Shown: positions 34,894 through 42,944 of the stretch, piece after piece
Numbering within the stretch: the stretch's first letter is position 1
Layout of the letters: each line of letters starts with the position of its first letter
NCBI GenBank assembly: GCA_965657335.1
Contig: CBFHOH010000025.1
Coordinates: 3,623 to 67,622 of the forward strand
Length of the DNA: 64,000 nt
Source: UBA4582 sp965657335
Lineage (GTDB): Bacteria; Pseudomonadota; Gammaproteobacteria; Pseudomonadales; Azotimanducaceae
Direction of reading: 5' to 3'
Position numbers and translations under genes: made by a program
Notes under the pieces: model-generated
Seen by the model: only the letters and a program-made list of their open reading frames with translations
Told to the model about the DNA's origin: nothing
Databases searched by the model: none

Positions 34894-35363
34894 TATTTAT
34901 TCTCTCGTTTCATTTAACCGTTTTGGCTAATTTACCATGTCGATGGCTTGGATAAGGCGCGTTGAGCACATTTTTTTTCGTGATGTTGGTCTTACCTCGT
35001 ATGCGCCGTCAGACCGCGGATTAAGCGATTTTGCCGCAAGCCGCTGTCCTCTCGGTGCACGCTTTGCGCGGCGACACAGGGTATGCTGATGATGAAAATA
35101 GAATAAAAAACATAAAAGCGAAACTGAACACTTTCCGTGTAAGTTTGATAAGGTCTGGCTGACGATGAAGTGAACGCTTGATGAGTAACCAAGAAAAGTA
35201 AGAAGTAGATATTTAAAACATCGTTACGTTGTTGGATGAGTGAGTCACGCAATGTGCACGCGGCGAAAAAGCCATGCTTAGCCTACCCGTGATAGGTAAA
35301 GTTAGGCTCGCGTAATGGCGCTTGGGTACAATGATGATGGTATAAGTTGGCAAAGAGGTTTTG
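34894..35363. other. Long intergenic region without a visible gene
   Basis: 470 bases between two divergent genes. No frame has a ribosome-binding site and a protein-like sequence; an 86-codon frame on the minus strand (34992-35252) is probably chance. The right end must hold the promoter of the FAD dehydrogenase; GCCTA/TAGGC repeats near 35280-35310 are short and uncertain. A small RNA cannot be ruled out. Confidence 0.45.
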
Positions 35364-36755
35364 ATGCTTGATAGGAAGAACAGGGATGCGCTGATTAGTC
35401 TGGCGGGTAGCGAGAATTTTCGCGATGACGATGAGGCAAAGTCTGTGTGGGGGCAAGACTGGACGCGTTTTCATGAACCTGCGCCTTCCGCAGTGTTGTT
35501 TGCCCGTGACGCAAGCCAGTTGTCTCAGGTCATAAAATATTGCCATGACCATCAGGTTGCGGTTGTTCCCTCTGGCGGGCGTACAGGTCTTGCGGGTGGT
35601 GCGGTCGCTTGCGAGGGCGAGGTTGTTGTCAGCTTTGACCGTATGGCACAAATTTCTAACTTTGATTCAATATCTAAAACCGTGGACGTAGAGGCTGGCG
35701 TAGTCACCGCAAATCTACAGCAGTTTGCGGCAGATCAAGGGCTGATGTATCCCGTAGATTTTGCGTCGTCGGGGTCAAGTCAATTAGGTGGAAATATTGC
35801 GACCAATGCTGGTGGTATAAAAGTGCTGCGTTATGGTTTGACCCGCGCATGGGTTCAGGGATTGACCGTAGTGACGGGTACTGGTGAGATACTTGAGTTG
35901 AATCGAGGACTTGTTAAAAACGCCACGGGCTACGATTTCCGGCATTTATTTATCGGCAGTGAAGGTACCTTAGGGTTGATTACCTCGGCGACCATGCAAT
36001 TAGCAGATGCATCACCGAACCTTGATGTGATGGTGTTGGCGGTCCCTCGTATGCAGGACACTATTTCCGTGCTGGCCGCATTTCAGGAAAAAGTAGAGCT
36101 CACTGCGTTCGAGTTTTTCTCGGATATAGCGCTTAAACATGTTTGTGAGCATCGGTCACTTTCGAGGCCAGTGCAAACAACATCAGCGTATTACGTATTG
36201 CTGGAATGCAAAACATCTGAGCAGATTCATGAGGCTTTCGAGCGCTGCGTCACAGCGGGGTGGGTGATAGACGGCGTGCTTGGCGCGAGTGAAGCGCAAA
36301 GAGCTCAACTTTGGCAGTATCGAGAAGGCATATCAGAATCTATTACGCCTTACACGCCCTACAAAAATGACCTGGCAGTGCGCGTGAGTGATGTGCCCAG
36401 TTTTTTAGCGGCAGTGGAAACGTGTGTGGGCGAACGGTATCCAGGATTTGAGATTGTCTGGTTCGGGCATATTGGCGATGGCAACTTGCACCTGAATATA
36501 TTGAAACCCGCGTCGCAGGCGGTCGCGCAGTTTAAGGCCCAGTGCGAACAGGTCAGTGAAGAAGTGTTGGCGATTGTGGCAAGCTTCGATGGGAGTGTTT
36601 CAGCAGAACATGGCGTTGGTCTTTTAAAGAGAGGCCAGTTGCACTACTCGAGAAGCCAACAAGAACTTGCCTTGATGCAAGGTCTCAAAAATGTGTTTGA
36701 TCCGAAGGGTATTATGAATCCCGGGAAGTTGCTCAGCCCGCCCGCAGGGAGCTAA
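35364..36755 (+). CDS. FAD-linked dehydrogenase, GlcD/D-2-hydroxy acid type
   Basis: A 463-residue PCMH/vanillyl-alcohol-oxidase-fold flavoprotein. FAD-binding motifs are VPSGGRTGLAGGAV (about 70-82) and GGNIATNAGGIKVLRYG; the C-terminal domain has EIVWFGHIGDGNLHLNI and FDGSVSAEHGVGLLKRGQL, the metal- and carboxylate-binding motifs of D-lactate and D-2-hydroxyglutarate dehydrogenases. It oxidises a D-2-hydroxy acid and passes electrons to ETF or a quinone. The ATG at 35364 has AGAGG upstream; a TTG just before it is also possible. It overlaps the convergent sulfatase by four bases. The exact acid is unknown. Confidence 0.87.
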   Translation: MLDRKNRDALISLAGSENFRDDDEAKSVWGQDWTRFHEPAPSAVLFARDASQLSQVIKYCHDHQVAVVPSGGRTGLAGGAVACEGEVVVSFDRMAQISNFDSISKTVDVEAGVVTANLQQFAADQGLMYPVDFASSGSSQLGGNIATNAGGIKVLRYGLTRAWVQGLTVVTGTGEILELNRGLVKNATGYDFRHLFIGSEGTLGLITSATMQLADASPNLDVMVLAVPRMQDTISVLAAFQEKVELTAFEFFSDIALKHVCEHRSLSRPVQTTSAYYVLLECKTSEQIHEAFERCVTAGWVIDGVLGASEAQRAQLWQYREGISESITPYTPYKNDLAVRVSDVPSFLAAVETCVGERYPGFEIVWFGHIGDGNLHLNILKPASQAVAQFKAQCEQVSEEVLAIVASFDGSVSAEHGVGLLKRGQLHYSRSQQELALMQGLKNVFDPKGIMNPGKLLSPPAGS

Positions 36756-38404
36756 TTGCTCCAGTAAATAAAAGTGTCTTCTGCGAGATTTGATTCCTGT
36801 CTTAGGTGTTTGTCTACGTTTATGGATGATGCGCCAACGGAATCCCAGAGGGGAGGTGTCATTTCTGCATTGTGCGCAGCCAGCAATGCCATCATTTTCT
36901 CAACGATCTCAGGGTTCTCCTGTGCGATATTGTTCGATTCGCCAGGGTCTGAGGCGAGATTAAACAGCCAAGTTTTGCCGATGAGTGGATCGGTCGCCAT
37001 TTTCCAGTCATGGTGTCTGACGGTTCGATAATCACCCGCACGCCAAAACAGGGTGTCGTGTGGTTTTATTTGTATTTTTTCTGCCCGTGAAAAAGGCAAT
37101 AGGCTCACGCCGTCAAGCTTGCGTTCAAGGCTTAACTGAGAGCCAGCAGCGTCAGCGGCTGTGGCGTAAATGTCAAAATGATGCACTGGTTCATCAAAGC
37201 TTTGCCCCGCTGGTATTTGCGCCGGCCACTTCATGAAGAAAGGCACATGGATGCCGCCCTCAAAGTTTGTGATTTTCCAGCCGCGAAATGGCTTGTTGAT
37301 ATCCGCGATGCCGACGTAACCAGCGCCACCATTATCTGAGGTAAATATCACAATCGTGTTGTCTTCAAGGCCGTTATCTTTTATTGCTTTCAGCACCCGG
37401 CCAACCCCGCGATCGAGACCTCTTATCATGCCAGCATAGACGCGTTCAGTATGATCAGGAATGTGTGACAGGGCGTCATAGTCCTGTTTTGCTGATTGTA
37501 ACGGTGTGTGTGGTGCCCAATGTGCAAGATAGAGAAAAAATGGACGATTTGTGTTGCTTTCTATTACCTTAACCGCTTCGTTAGTGTAGTAGTCAGTGAG
37601 ATATCCGCCGGGTTCAAAAGCCGCGCCGCCGTTATAGCTTGCTGCGTATTTCATACCGGCCCATAAGAAGCGGTCAATTGGGTCGTAAGAAAGCTTTGAA
37701 TTGACGACGTCCGGATCGTCTTCCGCGGCATGCAATCCCGAGTGCATGAGTAAACTCTGATCAAACCCCTGATCTTGTGGTGCGCTACCAAGTTTTCGAC
37801 CAAGGTGCCACTTGCCAATATGCGCTGTGTAATACCCTTGGTCCTTCAGTTCCTCAGCGATGGTCACTTCACTGGCGGGTAATCCCATTTCATCGTAGGG
37901 GACGGCTCTGGCATTTTTGTTTTGTATTGAGGGTGGCTTATTCGAATCGGTAGACATCATTCCGATGACCATCGGCATCCCTGCGGGTGTTGGAGTGAAC
38001 TCAAAGCCGAAGCGTGAACCATACCGCCCTGTCATGATCATCGCTCGCGAAGGCGCGCAGGTTCCCTGCCCGGCATAGCCATTGGTGAAGTTAATGCCTG
38101 AGTGTGCAATAGAATCGATACTGGGAGTGGGCACTGTGCCCTGAGCGACACCGCCGCCATTGAAAGTAAGGTCGTTCCATCCAAGATCATCTGCCACGAT
38201 AAGCACGATGTTGGGTTTGTCTCTTTCCTGTTGCGCAACCACACTGCCCGTTTCCCAAATGACCTCTTGATGTTCACCCACGGGGGTGCTTCGATCGCCG
38301 ATGAAGGAGATGCCGGCAAGTATGATCTCAACCCGGAAGATCCAGCCGATGAGCGACAGAAATGTAATAAAGGCTAGGCTAAAAGCGACTCGTTGACCGT
38401 TCAT
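36752..38404 (-). CDS. Membrane-anchored sulfatase (type I)
   Basis: A 550-residue arylsulfatase-type protein. An N-terminal hydrophobic region (about 8-36) should anchor or export it. The catalytic domain starts at NIVLIVADDLGWNDL with metal-binding Asp72/Asp73; the formylglycine motif is Cys116-A-P-S-R in AGQGTCAPSR, then MTGRYG. FTSDNGGAGYVG supplies further metal ligands. With the cytoplasmic sulfatase at 25554 this is the second sulfatase in the window, different in localisation and sequence. It would release sulfate from an external polysaccharide or steroid. It is divergent from a DUF1330 gene. Confidence 0.88.
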   Translation of the reverse strand: MNGQRVAFSLAFITFLSLIGWIFRVEIILAGISFIGDRSTPVGEHQEVIWETGSVVAQQERDKPNIVLIVADDLGWNDLTFNGGGVAQGTVPTPSIDSIAHSGINFTNGYAGQGTCAPSRAMIMTGRYGSRFGFEFTPTPAGMPMVIGMMSTDSNKPPSIQNKNARAVPYDEMGLPASEVTIAEELKDQGYYTAHIGKWHLGRKLGSAPQDQGFDQSLLMHSGLHAAEDDPDVVNSKLSYDPIDRFLWAGMKYAASYNGGAAFEPGGYLTDYYTNEAVKVIESNTNRPFFLYLAHWAPHTPLQSAKQDYDALSHIPDHTERVYAGMIRGLDRGVGRVLKAIKDNGLEDNTIVIFTSDNGGAGYVGIADINKPFRGWKITNFEGGIHVPFFMKWPAQIPAGQSFDEPVHHFDIYATAADAAGSQLSLERKLDGVSLLPFSRAEKIQIKPHDTLFWRAGDYRTVRHHDWKMATDPLIGKTWLFNLASDPGESNNIAQENPEIVEKMMALLAAHNAEMTPPLWDSVGASSINVDKHLRQESNLAEDTFIYWSN

Positions 38405-38493
38405 TGTGGATACCCTAAAGCTCTTGCAATATTGTAATGATAAACATTAAATATGTCTATATAATATAAATTTTGGCCATGAGGCGCTGTCAT
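38405..38493. promoter_or_regulatory. AT-rich divergent promoter region
   Basis: 89 bases, very AT-rich. A perfect TATAAT stands at 38460-38465, 29 bases before the DUF1330 ATG. No well-spaced -35 is visible (TTGTAA at 38432 is 22 bases away, too far), so an activator-dependent promoter is possible. Confidence 0.4.
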
Positions 38494-38943
38494 ATGAAAG
38501 TTAATAACAAAGTAACGCCTACCGAGGAGCAGATAAAAGGATTCTTCGAGCCAGGCGCAGAAGGTCCGATCTACATGCTCAATCTGCTAAAGTTTAAGGA
38601 TAATGCCGAATATCCAGATGGGCAAGAAACAGATCTCTCCGGAGCCGAGGCCTATGCGCTTTACGGTGCCGAGGTCTCGAAAATACTGATCAATCTAGGT
38701 GGCGGTGGCATGTTCAATGCTAAAGTAGAGCGGCTGATGCTCGGTGAAGTCGAAGATTTATGGGATATGGTTGCCATCGCCATGTATCCCAGCAGGCAAG
38801 CTATGATGGACATGATGCAGTCAAAGGAATATCAGGCGATCCACCACCACCGCGACGCTGGTCTTGCCGGGCAGTTGAATATCGAGATGACGGATGCCGC
38901 TGGCATCTGGCTTGGCAGTCAGGGTCTCGAAATAAGCGAATAA
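38494..38943 (+). CDS. DUF1330 family protein
   Basis: A 149-residue protein with the DUF1330/dimeric alpha-beta barrel pattern: GPIYMLNLLKFKDNAEY near residue 28, then EAYALYGAEVSK, and MVAIAMYPSRQAMMDMMQSKEYQAIHHHRDAGLAG near the end. Members are small cytoplasmic proteins of mostly unknown function, some with isomerase-like or monooxygenase-like folds. GAGG lies nine bases before the ATG at 38494, which is preferred over 38479 and 38473. It stands alone between the sulfatase and the methyltransferase. Confidence 0.8.
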   Translation: MKVNNKVTPTEEQIKGFFEPGAEGPIYMLNLLKFKDNAEYPDGQETDLSGAEAYALYGAEVSKILINLGGGGMFNAKVERLMLGEVEDLWDMVAIAMYPSRQAMMDMMQSKEYQAIHHHRDAGLAGQLNIEMTDAAGIWLGSQGLEISE

Positions 38944-38964
38944 TGGTGGCTTGCAGCAGCGCGC

Positions 38965-39594
38965 TTAGGCAGGTTTTTGAGCGAGTAATTGCAAGACTGC
39001 TGCTCTTCCCGTGTGCCCCGGACCTTCAATCACATCTCGTTCAAGTTCTTTCGCGTGAAGAAATGACAGTGCGCCAAAGGCTGATTTAACGAGATCCATA
39101 GTCAGCATGTAGTCAGCCAGCGGCGGACCACCTGTGCCAAACGTTAGTTGCTTTGGTGTATAGGATTCTAAAATAAAATGTCCGCCAGGTTTCAATGAAC
39201 TTAGTACCCGCGGATAGATGGTATTTCGCAATTTTGTCGGTACATGAAAAAAGATGGAGACGATGCAATCCCAAGTGTTTTCTCCCAGTTCATATTCAGT
39301 CAGGTCAGCCTGAACGGTCTCGAGATGAACATCGTGTTTTATTGCCAGTTGTTCAGCTTTCCGCAGTCCGACCTCTGACATATCGACACTCGTAACGCTG
39401 TGACCCAGACCTGCAAGAAAAACGCCATTGCGACCTTCACCATCAGCGAGACATAAAACCTTCGACGCTTTAGGTATCGTCTTTGCAATACTCCTAAGAA
39501 AGTCGTTGGGCTCCGTGCCGAAAAAATAGTCTTGGCCGGCGTATCGTTCATTCCAGCTGTTGGTCTTTTGCATGAGATTTTGGCGCTCTGTCAT
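38965..39594 (-). CDS. SAM-dependent methyltransferase (class I, TehB-like)
   Basis: A 209-residue Rossmann methyltransferase: WNERYAGQDYFFGTEPNDFL at the N-terminus, SKVLCLADGEGRNGVFLAGLGHSVTSVDMS as motif I and following acidic loop, and IVSIFFHVPTKLR. This layout resembles TehB/thiopurine-methyltransferase-like proteins that act on small molecules. The frame is open further upstream, but the ATG at 39594 overlaps the stop of the LLM gene by four bases (ATGA) and fits the family start. Coupled translation with the LLM enzyme suggests a shared pathway. Confidence 0.85.
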   Translation of the reverse strand: MTERQNLMQKTNSWNERYAGQDYFFGTEPNDFLRSIAKTIPKASKVLCLADGEGRNGVFLAGLGHSVTSVDMSEVGLRKAEQLAIKHDVHLETVQADLTEYELGENTWDCIVSIFFHVPTKLRNTIYPRVLSSLKPGGHFILESYTPKQLTFGTGGPPLADYMLTMDLVKSAFGALSFLHAKELERDVIEGPGHTGRAAVLQLLAQKPA

Positions 39595-40577
39595 TTTACC
39601 GCGGCGATAGCCGCCTTCATCGTTGCGTCGGTTACTGCCCGTCGATCCTCTCCCCATGGCATCGGCATCAGAATCGGATGTTCAACACCTGCATCGATGT
39701 AGGATTTAACAAACTCGGTAACGTCGGTTTCTGAACCAATAAAATCGATGGCCTGAATCATGCGTTCTGAGATTGCTGCCACCGCACCGTCACGATCTTT
39801 CTCTGATTGCTTCTGACGTAGTTCGTTTACTTCAGCTTCGAATCCCGCTTCTTTGAACATGCGCGCATAACCGTCTGCCATGGCGTAGTTGAATAAGTCG
39901 CGACGTGCTGAATTGGCTCGCTCATCTAGGTTGCCGACAGCGGCATGAACGTAGGCGTAGATGGTTGCATTTCCACCTTTACGTACCTGAGCCACCGAGG
40001 CGCCAACATGCGATGCTGGCAAGTAATTGAGTAGCACACCGTCGGCTATTTCGCCGGCAAGTTTGAGCATCTGGGGGTTCAGTGCGGCCATAATAATCTT
40101 GGGTCGGCGTTCTCCCAATCGCATACCCAGCCTGAATCTTTTGACTTGATAAAAATCGCCTTCGAAGGTAACAGACTCACCGGATAAACACTCGCGCAGC
40201 AGTGCGACATATTCGCGCATCAGTCCAATTGGTCTTTTCGTTGCTTCGATGCCGTGGGCGCGAAGAATGCCCGGCGCGGAAACGCCGATGCCCAACAAAA
40301 CATCAGCATTAGGCGATAGCGCCTGCAGTGTTGCAGCGGTCATTGCGGTAAGGGTTGGTGCCCTCAACTGCACTGGAATAATGCCTGTGCCAAGATCCAG
40401 TGCCGGCGCAGCCTGAGAAGCCGCCCCGAGTAGAGACATGGCATCGGTGCCGTTTGCTTCAACTGTCCAGAAAGAACTATAACCCATAGTCTGGGCACTT
40501 GCTGCGATATCCGTTGCTGCGGCGGGACCTAATACCGCCAGGCTACCAAAGGTAACCCCGAGAGGCGTTGCTGACAT
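39591..40577 (-). CDS. F420-type luciferase-like (LLM) flavin/F420 oxidoreductase
   Basis: A 328-residue TIM-barrel enzyme of the luciferase-like monooxygenase class. Family parts are YSSFWTVEANGTDAMSLLGAAS, LDLGTGIIPVQLRAPTLTAMTAATLQALSPNADVLLGIGVSAPG and the EGDFYQVKRF insertion. This N-terminal pattern is that of F420-dependent members more than FMN-dependent luciferases. F420 is less common in Pseudomonadota, and no F420 biosynthesis gene is in the window, so the cofactor is uncertain. Its stop overlaps the methyltransferase start. It is divergent from a P450 gene. Confidence 0.8.
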   Translation of the reverse strand: MSATPLGVTFGSLAVLGPAAATDIAASAQTMGYSSFWTVEANGTDAMSLLGAASQAAPALDLGTGIIPVQLRAPTLTAMTAATLQALSPNADVLLGIGVSAPGILRAHGIEATKRPIGLMREYVALLRECLSGESVTFEGDFYQVKRFRLGMRLGERRPKIIMAALNPQMLKLAGEIADGVLLNYLPASHVGASVAQVRKGGNATIYAYVHAAVGNLDERANSARRDLFNYAMADGYARMFKEAGFEAEVNELRQKQSEKDRDGAVAAISERMIQAIDFIGSETDVTEFVKSYIDAGVEHPILMPMPWGEDRRAVTDATMKAAIAAVK

Positions 40578-40758
40578 TTTTTGTTTCCTGTGAAATATTG
40601 TTTTTGCAGCGTGACAGTGTACGACATGTTGGGCACGGGCAATACAGTGTCGCTTTACAAAGTTTAGAGCTCACGTGTGCTGGTGGATGTCTTGTATGCT
40701 TGGAGATATTCTAGGTATCAACATTGTAGTTGCCAACACAGCGACAGGAACTCATCTC

Positions 40759-41982
40759 ATGTTTCAACCTCTTTCATCAGCGTTCGCCAATAATCCCTAT
40801 GATGTATACGCTCGCTTGCGAGCGCTTGAAAAACCCTATTATTTCGCTGATATGAACGTTCATTTGCTTGCCCGCTACGAGGATGTGGAAGCCACGGCCA
40901 GGCAGGCAGCGATGGTGAGGTCACTAGCAGCGGTCATGCCTACCGAGTATGTGGTTGAGGAGCAAAAGCGTGCAAATTTTCATGACATGCCCAATCATGA
41001 ACAGCTTGTGCAGCTCAGCATGCTGGAACAGGATGGTAGCCATCATCGACGATTGCGTATGTTGGTGTTACGGGAGTTCTCTCGGCAGTTTGTAAAGAAA
41101 CATCAAGCCATGATTCAACAATACGTCGATCGACTGCTAGAGCCGTTACTTGAAAAACAGGATGTAGATTTCGTTACAGAGCTCGCGGCCCACGTGCCGG
41201 GGCACATTATTGGCAATATTCTGGGTGTCCCTGATGCGGACTGCCCACAACTTCGCATTTGGTCTGAAAACATCGTTCAATACTTTGACGCGGATAGAAC
41301 TGAAGCAAACAAGCAGCTAGCGGAAACCGCAACGACAGAATTCAAGGACTATCTTGTCAGACTGATTGCAGCGCGTGAGCATAAGCCGCAGGATGATTTG
41401 CTCTCGGTCCTGATCCGAGCAAAGCACGCCGGAGAGTTAGACGAAACAGAGCTGATTTCATTGAGTTTGTTAATACTCGCCGGCGGACACGGTTCGACCA
41501 TTGATGTTTTGGGAACCGGGTTACTGGCGTTACTCTCGCACCCGGATCAACACAAGAAGTTAAGATCAGCACCGGCACTGACCGGAACAGCCATACATGA
41601 AATGTTTAGATATGACTCTCCTTTGCCATTCTTTCATCGCTACGCGAGCGAAGAGGTAGAGGTAATGGGTCAAATCTATCCGAAGGGGACTAAGTTTGGT
41701 TTGCTCTACGGATCTGCAAACAGAGATCCGGCGCAATTCCCCAACGCTGATACGTTTGATATTGAGCGGAGCCCCAATCGCCATATCGCTTTTGGTCGCG
41801 GCGCACACCTATGTCTAGGCAACAATCTGGCACGTTTGGATATGGAGATTATTTTTAAGACCTTGTTAGCCCGTACCAGCGATATTGAGTGCGATACCGA
41901 TCAAGTAAGCTATAAGCCGGGTCTTGCAGCCCGGGGTTTATTGGCGTTGCCGGTACGTCTGATTCCCGGATCTCGATCTTGA
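40759..41982 (+). CDS. Cytochrome P450
   Basis: A 407-residue soluble bacterial P450. The I-helix oxygen motif is AGGHGST (241-247), ExxR is EMFR (281-284), and the haem signature FGRGAHLCLG (345-354) has the thiolate Cys352. The start at ATG 40759 follows ACAGGAA by eight bases; a longer frame to 40675 lacks family similarity. Its stop overlaps the TAXI receptor start (TTGA), and the permease follows, so uptake and hydroxylation of the same compound is likely. No ferredoxin or ferredoxin reductase gene is adjacent. Confidence 0.92.
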   Translation: MFQPLSSAFANNPYDVYARLRALEKPYYFADMNVHLLARYEDVEATARQAAMVRSLAAVMPTEYVVEEQKRANFHDMPNHEQLVQLSMLEQDGSHHRRLRMLVLREFSRQFVKKHQAMIQQYVDRLLEPLLEKQDVDFVTELAAHVPGHIIGNILGVPDADCPQLRIWSENIVQYFDADRTEANKQLAETATTEFKDYLVRLIAAREHKPQDDLLSVLIRAKHAGELDETELISLSLLILAGGHGSTIDVLGTGLLALLSHPDQHKKLRSAPALTGTAIHEMFRYDSPLPFFHRYASEEVEVMGQIYPKGTKFGLLYGSANRDPAQFPNADTFDIERSPNRHIAFGRGAHLCLGNNLARLDMEIIFKTLLARTSDIECDTDQVSYKPGLAARGLLALPVRLIPGSRS

Positions 41983-42944
41983 AGCCGCCACGCTTGCCGG
42001 TAATCGCTCTGCAAAAAATTTTGCTGCTTCTGTCGTTCTTCCTACTTGCCGGCTGCGACACTGGTCGCAGCACCTATTCCATTGCAACTGGTGGCACCGC
42101 TGGTCTTTACTATCCCTACGGTGGTGGCATGGCTTCTATCTGGTCTGCGAGGCTAGCTGACATTAATGTAAAGGCGGAAGTCACGGGTGGCTCAGTGATC
42201 AATGTGATTCAGGTCGCCAGAAAAGAAAGTGAAATGGGTATCGCCATGGCAGATGTTGTGACCTCGGCATATGCGGGTAGTGGGCGTTTTCCCAACCCTT
42301 TGCCGCTGCGAGTGTTGTTCACTGCCTATCCAAACATCGTGCACATATTGTCGCTCGAAGAGTCAGGCTTCGACAGTGTCGCATCGCTGAGCGGAAAGCG
42401 TGTTGCTTTGGGCGCTGCTGGGTCTGGCACAGCCGTGGCAGCTAGTAATGTGCTGACATCGCTTGGAGTAGATGATATTGCGCCGGTCTATCTGAATTTT
42501 GCAGAAACGACGAGCGCTTTGAAGGACGGCACAATCGATGCCGGATTTGTTGTCGGAGGACTGGGTATTGCCGCAGTAACGGAGCTCTCGGTCACACGCA
42601 AGCTGAAATTGATACCATTGACGACCGCAGAATTGGTGAAGCTCAATCAGGATCATCCTGCATATAGTCGAACCGATATACCCGCAGCAACTTACAATGG
42701 CGTCGATAGCGATGTTCAAGCGCTGGGTATATGGAGCGTTGTCGTAGTGCATGAAGATATGCCAAACGCAGTTGCTCGTGCACTCACCTGCACGATATAC
42801 GCGCACAGGGAGTCCCTGCTGAAAATATCCGCAGTAGCGGAATCGATGACGGTTGGTAACATCAAAAAACTCGGGGCTGTTCCGCTGCATGACGGGACGT
42901 TGGAATACCTGGAAGACACAGGCATGGCCTGCGGAACAGAGTGA
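41979..42944 (+). CDS. TRAP transporter solute receptor, TAXI family
   Basis: A 321-residue TAXI-type binding protein. The signal ends in LLAGC (lipidated Cys26), and YSIATGGTAGLYYPYGGGMASIW is the family start, followed by VTGGSVINVIQVARKESEMGIAMADV. The start is TTG at 41979, overlapping the P450 stop by four bases. The permease follows with one base shared or overlapping (GTGATG). TAXI receptors carry dicarboxylates, amino acids and other organic acids; the ligand here is unknown. Confidence 0.88.
   Translation: MKPPRLPVIALQKILLLLSFFLLAGCDTGRSTYSIATGGTAGLYYPYGGGMASIWSARLADINVKAEVTGGSVINVIQVARKESEMGIAMADVVTSAYAGSGRFPNPLPLRVLFTAYPNIVHILSLEESGFDSVASLSGKRVALGAAGSGTAVAASNVLTSLGVDDIAPVYLNFAETTSALKDGTIDAGFVVGGLGIAAVTELSVTRKLKLIPLTTAELVKLNQDHPAYSRTDIPAATYNGVDSDVQALGIWSVVVVHEDMPNAVARALTCTIYAHRESLLKISAVAESMTVGNIKKLGAVPLHDGTLEYLEDTGMACGTE

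Noticed and set aside
34992..35252. 86-codon frame in the long intergenic region
   Set aside because: No ribosome-binding site and an amino acid mix that does not look protein-like; probably chance.
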